64,000 nucleotides of DNA from Linepithema humile (Eukaryota; Arthropoda; Insecta; Hymenoptera; Formicidae), in NCBI RefSeq assembly GCF_040581485.1, contig NC_090131.1, positions 9,610,001-9,674,000 on the forward strand. The letters run 5' to 3'. How positions within the stretch are numbered: the stretch's first letter is position 1; each line of letters begins with the position of its first letter. Under the pieces are notes generated by a model. The model made no database searches. It was not told where the DNA came from and saw only the letters and a program-made list of their open reading frames with translations. Shown here in pieces: positions 46,981-57,428 of the stretch. Position numbers and translations under genes: made by a program.

Positions 46981-49037
46981 CCCAGATAACAAAATGCTTG
47001 CACAAATAACCTCACTGTGCGCGCACGCAGTGCGGATGAAGTCGCACGCGTGAGCTCTTATCACTAAACAGATGCGTCATCATTGGAGACTCATATTGCT
47101 CGCACGCGTGAGACTGCATGCATGCGATAAAAATATGACCCTCACGCGTGCGAGCGATATGAACGTCAATTGCATCATGAATAAGCGTGTTTTATATATT
47201 TATTGCAATAATTTTATTTTAATATTACAATTAATTATTGCACGAAAGGAAATAAAAAGGTAGATTTTGTATATAAAATTATTTATTATATTATTGTTAG
47301 AAAAAACTATATAATGAATTATATATTATATATAATAACTAAAAATAGACTATATATAAAAACATTTGTTTATAAATCTGTTTCATAATCGGTTGAATCT
47401 AATGATTCGTCCCCGTCGAGATCAGATTCCTCATCTCTTTCATCATTCATTGATTTTTTTCTTTTGTTACGATATCGTTGCTTCACTGTGCGCAAAACTT
47501 CTAATATTTCTTCCTTGAATATCGTTCTGTCTTGGGGTCCATGAAAATTTTGCAAATCGCAAAGCTTTTGTTAGCAGTTGTTGCTATTGTGGCTGGCGTG
47601 GACGGAGCTGGTGTTCTTGCAGATGATTTATTATTACCTAAAGAGTATATCATTAGGTATAGATTATGCTGCAGAATATTTGATTGAATAAATAATAGTT
47701 AACTTACTTGAAGATTTCGAATCTGTTAGATCCAGGAGTGAGTGAATAAGGCGGTTACTTATATTTGCTGTATAGCCAGTGTTTTTCGTGCTGAAAATGA
47801 AAGAAGTATATACAGATAGAAGGGTGCAAGGCAGTAATATAGTGCTACTTTTTCTAAAAGGAAATTAAATGATATACATTATGCTTAATATTTTCATTTA
47901 CAATTTTCTACCTTTGTGAAATAAATAAACATTATTATATGAATAAAAATTAAGTAGTACGACCATGAAAATTTACAAAATGATTTAAAATAAAGATTTT
48001 CTTTACGGAAAAATAATCGCGTGGTTTAATTCACCACGGCGACTTTTTAAGGTTATAGTCATTGTCAGTATTTCTATTTCAACAAAGAAATCACTATTAA
48101 AAACAATTAAACCACGATCGTATTATTTTTCATATAATAAGGATATATTATGTACTCACCTCTGGTTATAATTCACAAATGCACAAAAAATGAATGATCA
48201 GATGCACGTTGCACGTCGAATAACCTGGAATAACCTCTTGTCCGTGCGAATTGTTTTTCCGTTTGTTATTTTGGTCGCGTCGCATGGCGCAGGCGCGGGA
48301 GGCAAGAGGCGGGAGGCGATAGGGAGATAGAAAGAGAGAGAATGACAGAGAGGGCAATGGTGTATTATTAGAAAGAGAGGAAGGTGAGAAACTCGACGTA
48401 TAATTTCATCCACCTTTTATATATATATTGCATACTCTATTTATCCAAAACAATCGTGCAAATATAATAGTATATATATATATATATATATGTATATGTA
48501 TATGCAACTATTGGGAAAGAAATCTTGATGATTTTGTCTCGAAATTTTAAGAAAATTAGAAAAAAATTTTTTGTAAAAAATGTTGAAAAATTATTTTTGA
48601 ATGTTATTGTCCATTTTGGTATTGATGAATGGCCCAAATAATGCCCCATATATCATGAAGTAAAGAATGGATGGATATATTCCCCACATCACACTGTGAC
48701 TAATTATATATATACATTACGCTCGCATATGTGTGCCATCACATCGTGAGGGCAACGTGATGTCGTTCTTTCATTCATGACGTGATAATCACGAGTGAAA
48801 GTAATGCAAACTCACGGTAAATTTCGTTATTATTTTTTTATAATCGTATACGACAGTACACAATGACCTTTATGCTCGCATATATGCCCCCATCACACGT
48901 GATTGTACAGGGATATCTTTTACACTCGCATCTGTGGTTCCGTCATGTTGTGAGTGCAATGTAATTGGCGTTCTTGCACGCACGACGTGATAAGCACGCG
49001 TGCATACAAAATGAACCCTCACGTATTGTTATCTGGG
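46981..49037 (-). mobile_element. 2-kb element with CCCAGATAACA ends and spliced gene
   Basis: CCCAGATAACAAAATG at 46981 and TATTGTTATCTGGG ending at 49037 are inverted, with AT on both sides. Subterminal regions carry many CACGCGTG and TCACRCGTG palindromes. On the right, an approximately 120-bp block (GCTCGCATAT..GTGAT..CACG) is repeated. A minus-strand gene with splice sites lies inside. Superfamily unknown. Confidence 0.75.
47370..47790 (-). pseudogene. Unknown spliced gene in the 2-kb element
   Basis: Exon 47708-47790 lies between TTTCATTTTCAG and AA/GTAAGT and reads TGYTANISNRLIHSLLDLTD. A second exon from 47637 follows ATATACTCTTTAG and reads SSARTPAPSTPATIATTANK. About 30 bp later the long frame shifts into 47555-47370, ending in a very acidic tail (DERDEESDLDGDESLDSTDY). 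A donor near 48165 (AACCAGAG/GTGAGT) suggests a 5' untranslated exon beside a GC-rich stretch at 48240-48330. I do not recognise the family. The shift makes this copy non-functional unless splicing differs. Confidence 0.45.
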
Positions 49038-49044
49038 ATCCTAT

Positions 49045-49290
49045 GTATGTGATATAATTACCACATGTATGTACATAGGATGTCCATAGTACATACATAG
49101 GTATATTCCAAAGATATGCAGTGTACATTTGTGGTATATACATAAGGTATATTCCGAGGATGTGCAGTGCACGTTCGCAGTATGTACATAGGGTATATTC
49201 CGAGGATGTGCAATACATATTCGTGGCATGTACATGAGGTACATTCTATGTATGTACATAGTATATACAGTACGTTTTTTAATAATAAAC
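49045..49290. repeat. ATGTACATAGGGTATATTCC minisatellite
   Basis: Roughly five units of about 46 bp with the words ATGTACATA, GGTATATTCCGAGGATGTGC and AGTGCACRTTCGYAG. Similar units recur at 50095-50310 and 51060-51260 on the other side of nested insertions, so they belonged to one array. Confidence 0.8.
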
Positions 49291-49508
49291 AATTTTCATT
49301 CATTTGGATATTTATCTACCCAATTTTTGAACAATTTTGAACAATTAGTTTATCTAAATTTCCTGTGTTGGGATTCATATATTAAACTGATAGAAAAAGT
49401 TATTACATCTTCAAATTGAAGACTTCAATATTATTATACCCGCCTTTTGCAAGTTTTATATAGTTTTCATGATTAAAACTTAAATACAAGATAAATAGCG
49501 CATAATGC

Positions 49509-50052
49509 TGTTGCGCCTACTATGGTGGCGGTAGGCGCTGCGTATAGATTCGGGATTCGCCGTGCTGGTCAAGGGGGCTTTGGCTCGGAGAGTTTAGAAT
49601 AATTAAGCACTTCTGATTATATATATATAATAGCTTTTATTTGGTATCTTCTTATTACACTTGTCACCTCACTTATTCGGCGACCGTACTACCGTGGTTA
49701 CGCGTGTACGCGACGTGTCGTGCTTCGTCCGGAACTTTGCTGATAAAAACCCGCGGCGCCTTGTGTGCCGCCTTAATTTATACGGATCAGTATTCGGAAC
49801 ACAATGAGACTTGAACTATATCGATCCATTGTGTTACCAAAATGCTGATCTGTTTAACCTACTTTAGACGCAAGTGACACTCGGGCTTCTAAGAACGAGT
49901 GCTCGCGTCAGCGCCTAATTGTTTAATAATTAAATAACTTTTGTCACAGGATTCTCGAGAAGTGGCCTCGATTAATGGCCTTCTAAATGTTTATTATTGT
50001 TATTGCCTAATTAACCTATAATTATTACGTTGTGGTCTTTCGACACACAACA
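49509..50052 (-). mobile_element. 544-bp solo LTR, 4-bp duplication
   Basis: Ends TGTTGCGCC and CACACAACA, flanked by ATGC at 49505-49508 and 50053-50056. Read on minus, GTATAAATTAAGG (about 49790) looks like a TATA box and AATAAAAGC (about 49640) a poly-A signal, giving the minus orientation. No internal region. Confidence 0.88.
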
Positions 50053-50376
50053 ATGCGTCACGTAGTGGCAAGGGAATGAACTAATGACTGATTCTATGTA
50101 TATCCATACGATATCCTATGTATATCCATAAATGTACATACATGAGCGTATATCGTATGTATGTACGTTACATGTATTATATACACATGGAATGTACACG
50201 AGATATATTCTATGTATGTACAGGCGATCTCGTTCAAATATACATTCTATGTATATCCATAAATGTACCTACATCAGCGTATATTGTATATATTAGGGGT
50301 ACAAATAAGTTTTAAACCGTTTTTTTGAAAATTCAAGATTTTTTTGCAGAAATTCAATTAATATGTATGTTACATG

Positions 50377-51051
50377 CAGGATTGGGAAGTAACGCGTTAC
50401 TTGTAACGCCGTTACCGTTACAATTACTTTTTTTCGGTAACTGTAACGGTAACGGCGTTACAAATTTTTTTTGTAACGAAAAAAGTAACTTTGTTACATT
50501 TTTCGGTAACGAGTAACGAATTTAACAGTTATTTTTATCGTTACATTTTTCAAATTTACTCTATATATCTACGAAATTATAGAAAAACTAACAATAAGAA
50601 AACTTTTTAATTTATATTTACAGCATCTAAAAATTTTTAAAAAAGCTGGTTTACAACTTATTTAAAATTTTTCTTATTTAAAATATCTTATTATAAAATT
50701 TATTACTTTTATTATATATTATTAAAATTATTACACTTTATATTAATAGCGATATCATTATTAAAATTATATCATTTTTGTTACTTTAATGAAAAATAAT
50801 GTTTAAAAATTTTTAATGTTTACTGTAAATTTGTAGTGTTTAATTTAATCTTGTATTAGAAAAATTGTACATAAAATTTATATTATATATAAAAAAACGG
50901 AAATTGTAACAATTCGTTACTTTTTGAGTAACGCCAACGGTAACAAGTTTCTTTTTAAAATTGGTAACGAGTAACGATAACGAGTTACTTTTTAGAAAAA
51001 AGAACGGTAACGGTAACGAGTTATGTTTAGAAAGTAACTATCCCAACCTTG
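50377..51051. mobile_element. 675-bp non-autonomous hAT element
   Basis: Ends CAGGATTGGGAAGTAACG and CTATCCCAACCTTG, with 8-bp duplication GTTACATG at 50369-50376 and 51052-51059. Both ends carry clusters of GTAACG/CGTTAC hexamers, more than twenty in total, while the middle is AT-rich. The CAAGGTTGGGAA-type end is known from animal hAT families. Confidence 0.93.
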
Positions 51052-51282
51052 GTTACATGTATATACATGGAATGTACACGAGGTATATTCTATGTATACA
51101 CAGACAGCGATCTCGTTCGAATATACATTCTATGTATATCTATAAGATATCTTATGTATATCCACAAATGTATCTACATCAGCGTATATCATATGTATGT
51201 ACATAGTATATACAGTACATTTTTTTCACATTATGGATATTTTATGCATATACATAAGATATCGAATGTTTACTGGGTTTAT

Positions 51283-51876
51283 ATTGATTTCCGAAGGAAT
51301 TTGGTGCGCTGAATCCAAATCTGACCTCAGAATGGCGCCACACGTCAGAATTTTGAGATATTCTAACCTAAAAGTGCAAAAATAGCTGTTTTAGGACATT
51401 ATTGAAATTTCCTCCTGGTTGCAGAGAATTTTACCGAGATAAACTAAACAAAGTACCGTAAATTACGAGTCTTGCTCTTTAATTTCCATTTTGGAACGTC
51501 CAAATAGGATTTTTTTTCACCGAGATACAGCAGATTTAAGTTTTTACTGCATACAGAAAATCAAATAAAGCGATGATGTCGGTTCATTTGAAATACCTTA
51601 ACTCTTTTGGTTTTGAGCAATTCTGGAAAAAACAGTTTGTAGTTTAAAGGGTCCCGAGGGTCGCTACTCACGAATCTGGACTCAGATTTCCAAAATTCAA
51701 GATAGCGGATCCAATATGGCGGACGTAGATTCCAAAAATTTAAAATTAGAAAATAAAAAAAATACTTTGGTACTCCGCGTTAACTTTCAAATCTAAAATA
51801 TCTTTTGCAATTTTTCGCTAGAATGCGTTGTTTCCGAGTAAAAAATTTCAGAAGATTGCAATTTGTGTGCGCAATT
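51283..51876. repeat. Left ~590-bp inverted arm of the CMC-type element
   Basis: Matches the complement of 54005-54602 with scattered differences, from CCGAAGGAATTTGGTGCGCT to TTGTGTGCGCAATTG. Contains GAATCTGGACTCAGATTTCC and TATCTCGGTGAAAAAAAATC words. Confidence 0.9.
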
Positions 51877-52197
51877 GACCGGATGGATCACATTCCAGCA
51901 GTACTTTTCAGGATAGTTGGTGGGTCATTTCATACGTGGCTGGCAGCTCTAAGGGATCACTTTCCAACAGTCCTTCTCAGGATAGTTGGTGGGTCATTTC
52001 ATTCGTGGCTGGCAGCCCTAAGGGATCACTTTCCAACAGTCCTTTGTAGGATCGTTTGTGAGTTATTATATTTGCAGTCGGTAATTTTAAGAGGGCATTT
52101 CAACGATTAGAATTCAGGTAGTTAACTATTTCTTTCTTTCTGTAAGAATTTTCAAAGTTTGAGTGCGTCTCTTGATATATTGATCTGATTAATAATA

Positions 52198-53927
52198 ATG
52201 TCGAAAAGAAGTTGTGTTAATGATCCTAACGTGTTTTGCTATGTTTGCGGCAAGTACGCTATAGCAAAACAAAGACGCAACATCACAGATTTGTTAAAGG
52301 TAGCTTATCAAGAGTACTTCGATTTTCCTATCGCAAATCAAGATAAACCATGGGTACCTCATAAGGTTTGTGCATCGTGTTATTCGATTTTATTACATTG
52401 GAAAAAAGATGATGGTAACTCGCAAACGCTGCCGTTTAGTTTACCCATGGTTTAACGTGAACCAGTGACTTACGAAGACTGCTATTTTTGTCTATGCAAT
52501 GTGGAAGGATTTAATAGTACGAATAAAAATTCTATTTCTTACCCTGAAGTTACCTCGGTACAAAACCAGTTGTCCAAAAACCTTCGGATAGGGTTCCGAT
52601 CTCACGGGAAAATCTGGAGCTATCGGAAGACGAAAACGTAGGGAATGATGGTACTCAATCGGATGATAATATTGATTTCGATAAGGCAGAAGCTCCTCAA
52701 TTGTTCACGCAAGCTCAGCTAAACGATTTAGTAAGAGATTTGATGGTGCCTAAAAGTCGATCAGAATTGCTAGGGTCTAGGTTACAAGAGATGAATCTGT
52801 TGGCTCCGGGGACATCTTTTGTTTGGTACAGAGACAGAGAGAAGGATTACATTCCATTCTTTGCTGAAGATGATGAACTAACTTATTGTATATACATGGA
52901 TATATATTGGATATACATGGTTTGATGGCAAAATTGGGTTTATCATATGATCCTAGTTAATGGCGTCTTTTCATCGACTCCTCCAAAAAGAGTCTTAAGG
53001 CGGTTCTTTTACACAATGGCAATGAATACGCTTCCATCCCCATTGCCCACTCAGTATATCTAAAGGAATCCTACGAGAATATGAAAAAGGTTCTTGGAAA
53101 AATCAAATATGATGAACATAAATGGTTCATATGCGGTGACTTGAAGATAACAACTATACTTCTTGGGCAACAGTCAGGGTACACAAAAAATCCGTGTTAC
53201 ATTTGTTTGTGGGATAGTAGGGCTAGAAAAGAACATTGGAATAAAAAAAGTTGGCCTCTGCGTAAGTCTCTCAAGCCAGGATCATTCAATGCTCTTCAGA
53301 AATCTCTGGTTGATCCTAAAAAAATACTTCTACCTCCCTTACACATCAAATTGGGACTCGTGAAGCAATTTGTTAAAGCACTTGACAAGAATGGAAAATG
53401 TTTTCAATCTCTCCTTAAGATATTTCCATCCTTATCTGATGCAAAAATAAAAGAAGGAGTCTTCAATGGACCGGATATAAGAAAAGTGATGAATGATTTC
53501 TACGAAATTTGAAAATACGATGACAAAATATGAAAAAGCGGCATGGGTGGACTTTAAAAATGTTGTCAAAGAATTTTTAGGGAATAAGAAGGACGAAAAT
53601 TACGAAGCAGTTGTCGAGAAAATGCTGAAAAGTTTCGAAAAGCTAGGTTGTAATATAAGTTTGAAAGTCCACTTCCTTCATTCTTATTTGAAATCATTCC
53701 CTGAAAATCTTGGAGACATGAGTGAAGAGCAAGGAGAAAGATTCCACCAGGACATAAAAGAGATGGAACGTAGGTACCAAGGTCGGTGGAATGTCACTAT
53801 GTTGGCCGACTACTGCTGGAATCTTAAGCGTGATGAAGTCTCGGGAGTTAGTCATAAAAGAAAGTCTAACACTAGAAGCCTGGAACAAAAGAGAAAAAGG
53901 TTTCATAAATTAAAAAATAGAAACTAA
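52198..53927 (+). pseudogene. CMC-type transposase-like protein, broken
   Basis: The start at 52198 gives a zinc-finger-like N-terminus (CYVCGKYAIAKQRR, then HKVCASCYSILLHW). A linker has EDCYFCLCNVEGF. The frame at 52701 reads FTQAQLNDLVRDLMVPK and SELLGSRLQEMNLL. The frame at 53081 (really from about 52930, WRLFIDSSKKSLKAVLLHNG) gives FICGDLKITTILLGQQSGYT and DPKKILLPPLHIKLGLVKQF. A shift near 53505 leads to KVHFLHSYLKSFPENLGDMS, EQGERFHQDIKEMERRYQ and MLADYCWNLKRD. I recognise this as a common, unnamed insect TE protein. Breaks are at 52453, about 52590, about 52900 and 53505. Confidence 0.75.
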
Positions 53928-54004
53928 AATTTCTCGAATATGTACTGATGCAGATAAAACTACGGAAATAAAAAAATAAAATAATAAATATGGCGGACAT
54001 TGAT

Positions 54005-54602
54005 CCAAAAATACAATTGCGCACACAAATTGCAATCTTCTGAAATTTTTTACTCGGAAACAACGCATTCTAGCGAAAAATTGCAAGAGATATTTTAGAT
54101 TTGAAAGTTAACGCAGAGTACCAAAGTATTTTTTTAATTTTTTTATTTTAAATTTTTGGAATCTACGTCCGCCATATTAGATCCGCTATCTTGAATTTTG
54201 GAAATCTGAGTCCAGATTCGTGAGTAGCGATCCTCGGGACCCTTTAAACTGTTTTTTCCAGAATTGCTCAAAATCAAAAGGGTTAAGGTATTTCAAATGA
54301 ACCGACATCATCGCTTTATTTGATTTTCTGTATGCAATAAAAACTTAAATCTGCTGTATCTCGGTGAAAAAAAATCCTATTTGGACGTTCCAAAATGGAA
54401 ATTGAAGGGCAAGACTCGTACTTTACGGTACTTTGTTTAGTTTTTGTTGGTAAAATTCTCTGCAATTAGGAGGAAACTCCAATAATGCCCTAAAACAGCC
54501 ATTTTTGCACTTTTAGGTTAGAATATCTTAAAATCCTGACGTGGTGGCGCCATTCTGAGGTCAGATTTGGATTTAGCGCACCAAATTCCTTCGGGAAAAC
54601 CT
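54005..54602. repeat. Right ~590-bp inverted arm of the CMC-type element
   Basis: Complement of 51283-51876. The last 37 bp of the element (54603-54639) extend beyond the arm because the left counterpart was separated by the nested insertion at 46874-51277. Confidence 0.9.
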
Positions 54603-54639
54603 CTTACTTTTTTTGTGATAAAAACCTTGTAAATCTGTG

Positions 54640-55556
54640 TAATCTACCATCGGCTGAAACAGTAGGCTGTATAGTATAGCTATGCGTAGTTGCCGATACG
54701 GATTGTACTACAGATTCAATCTTTTTTGTTCCTTTATATGCCAATGTACGACCGGCATGAAGTTCTAATTGGAATTCGCTTTAATCACTGTTGTAAATAT
54801 TTTCAATTCCATATTCTATTATTTGATATTTAACGTTTTCAATAAATGTGTTACATTTTTCTTCAAAATCGACGTTAGACATTATAGATGTTTTTCTTAT
54901 AAATTTTGTTATTTTACGAGATACAATATTATGTATTATTTTAAATTTTCGTATCCATCGCGATGAAGCTTTGAATCCTGATACATTTAAATTTTCTTGT
55001 GCCCGAACAGCCCATCGAGCTAAATCACCGTCGTGAATAATAATTCTGTTTTCAAAAGCTGTATGGAAATTATTTAATGTATATTCCGAAATTTGTTTTA
55101 ATTTTTCGAATCTACTGCCACCTTGATTCACTTGAATTTCCCATTGTCGTAATTGATGTAATGAATATATTTTCCGAAATCTTCGTTTTACTCCTTCTAA
55201 TGTTCTTGGCCTTGTTGTACTGCTTTTCTAAAATTCGACTGCATTTTTTTTATATTTATGCGGAATACGTTCATCTGTAGTACATACAACTTTAGGATTT
55301 GCGTCAAATACCTCACCTTTTTCCTCTTCATCTCCTAGTTCGAATTGCTCTGCTGTTGGAATATCGTTATCGTTTTCATTATTAAAGATTCTTCTACTTC
55401 CATTTCGTATCTCTCATCGCGCATTTCTTTCAGCATAGATTCTATTTTACGTGCCATTTCTCGTTCTTCAGATGTTATTGGACTTGTTGATAGATTAAGA
55501 GCCAAAAAAGTTACGTATACTAACATTATTACATTAAATGGATTTAATTTAACCAT
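54640..55556 (-). pseudogene. Pogo-like transposase, N-terminal half
   Basis: The ATG at 55556-55554 starts MVKLNPFNVIMLVYVTFLAL, followed by a charged stretch (EEREMARKIESMLKEMRDE). Then GVKRRFRKIYSLHQLRQWE and a CENP-B/Tc5-type helix-turn-helix: DLARWAVRAQENLNVSGFKA, then SRWIRKFKIIHNIVSRKITK. A TAA at about 54781 replaces the codon after the first catalytic aspartate (NSD*SEF). The frame goes on to TTHSYTIQPTVSADGRL, where the CMC-type element enters. Further stops lie near 55228. Confidence 0.85.
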
Positions 55557-57428
55557 TGCAACTAGCCTCGGAATCACGTCAGATCCGAGGGAGCACGCTC
55601 AATGAAGGTCGGTAGCCCGCGGTACTCCACGTTTTTCGGGAGTTAGATAACTTACGCGGCGTCGGCAGTAAATGCACGACTCGGTATCGGCAATAAATGC
55701 TCGATTCGGTAACTCGCGGTATCGGCAATAGATGTTCGATTCGGTAACTCGCGGTACTTCACACACGTCGGGAGCAGGGTAACTCGCGAAATCGGTAGCC
55801 GGAAATGGGCGCCAGGTGCGTGTAATCGCACCGCGGTATCGGTAACTTCAAAAATTCTTTAATATGTCTGGTTGCTCCCCGCTCAGTGTATGGCAGAGGG
55901 GCGCAGTTCTTTTATTTGACGTAAAAAATTTGGAGTGAGAGGCGAACACAAGGACAACTCAATAATCAATATGTAATAATCATGTATATTTCAAAATTAA
56001 CAAAGGTTAAAGATGAGTAGATATGATTCGGCCTGAGCCGATACCGCGGAGATAGTTAGGACGACGGTAGTAAAGCAATTCGCCCGTAAATCGGTAACGC
56101 AAGATAATATAAACTTCGATACTGTACGGAACTTTGAAACGCGAATAGAAAACGGCAGCTGATCCGACGATACTCAGCACAATCGACAGTACATATAACG
56201 GCAACTCGACGAGGTCGATGAAGGCCAAATAAATATGATTCAAAATGACGGTTATCTACCCATCGGAAATGCTATGTCGCGGAGCGGCTTTTTTCGCGGA
56301 TTTTGTTCGTTTCTCGCAGAGACGCTAAAGTGGCGGTAACAGCAGTCTCGCGGAGAACGTTCCCGCGCAAAATCCGTTCGCAGACGTGAAATCGCGATAA
56401 TTCTTAGCATTGAATTACCGCAAAAACGGTAACAAGAGACGGTAACGTAAAGAAACGGCAGCAACAGACGGTACTAAAAAAAAAAGACGGTAACAGAAAG
56501 CCGGTACGGCAATACGAGACGAAACGATATCCGAAACGGTAACGAACGAGAGAGAGACTGTCGGTGTTAACTCGTGCAAGATAGAGAGACCTCGAACGCG
56601 ATATCCGGAGCCGGCTGAATATGCGGTAACTGAGTGCCAAGAGTGCGCTCACGGTAGCAAAGTTGCGGTTAGTCGTGTGAGAGACACTTTACACAGAGTT
56701 TGGATTCACGCTACCAGCCATAACCGGACGGAACTCTATGGCTACCCGAGAGGCGGCTTACAGTCTTCGGCGTCTTCGGCGTCGTCGGGAGCGTTCTGGA
56801 GCTGGTCCTCTCTAGTGCACGATATACCGAACAGTGTCTTCTCTCTAATCTGCACGCTGGTCCCTTAAATCTCGCGTCGCCTTTCCGCGCATCTTGCCGA
56901 TTTTCTAAAAAGGAGGGCCCCTAAGAACCGCCCACAGTTCATCCAGGGCGCCCCCCCCCTCACGCTTTCCGTGGTTTCTTTAAGTCAGCCGGTCCGCCCA
57001 TGGTGTAAGAAATAAAGTGAACCGTTGCGCATGATAACCCACGTGATGTGTAGGTAACCAATAGAAATTTGATCCAGTTTTGTGGCGGAAAATTCAAATG
57101 TTATTATAGTGTATTGGAAACAGCTGAAAAAGTTGCATGCATGCTGCATTAAAATAAAACCACAAATTCCATTTTTGTTTATTTAATATTTAAAAAATAT
57201 ATAAATATGATAGATATATGTACATACTTCAGTATTAATATGACGAAAACAAGTAAATTAATTAATAATTGAAACTTACGTAATTTATCCAGGATACAGG
57301 CGAAAGGAATATTATAAAAAAATAAAATAATAGATAATTCAAACCTACGTAATTTAACTTAAAAATATAAGAATATAATAAAGAAATAAAATGTGAGTAT
57401 AATAAAGTACAATATTTTGTTAACTTAA

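Larger units (their letters stand above)
46874..51277. mobile_element. Minisatellite-rich element with CCCARTAAACATT ends
   Basis: CCCAATAAACATT at 46874 and GAATGTTTACTGGG ending at 51277 are inverted; TT flanks both sides. Its own sequence is mostly ATGTATRTACATAG-type repeats (46890-46970, 49045-49290, 50095-50310, 51060-51260). It has itself received three insertions: 46981-49037, 49509-50052 and 50377-51051. Confidence 0.7.
46830..54639 (+). mobile_element. CACAG-ended (CMC-type) DNA transposon, 3-bp duplication
   Basis: Ends CACAGGTCAACAAATT and AAATCTGTG, flanked by TAA at 46827-46829 and 54640-54642. Inverted arms of about 590 bp (51283-51876 and 54005-54602) bracket a transposase gene on plus. 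CAC-type ends with a 3-bp TWA duplication fit the CMC group, most like Chapaev3; this is from memory. The left arm is interrupted by another element at 46874-51277. Confidence 0.75.
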
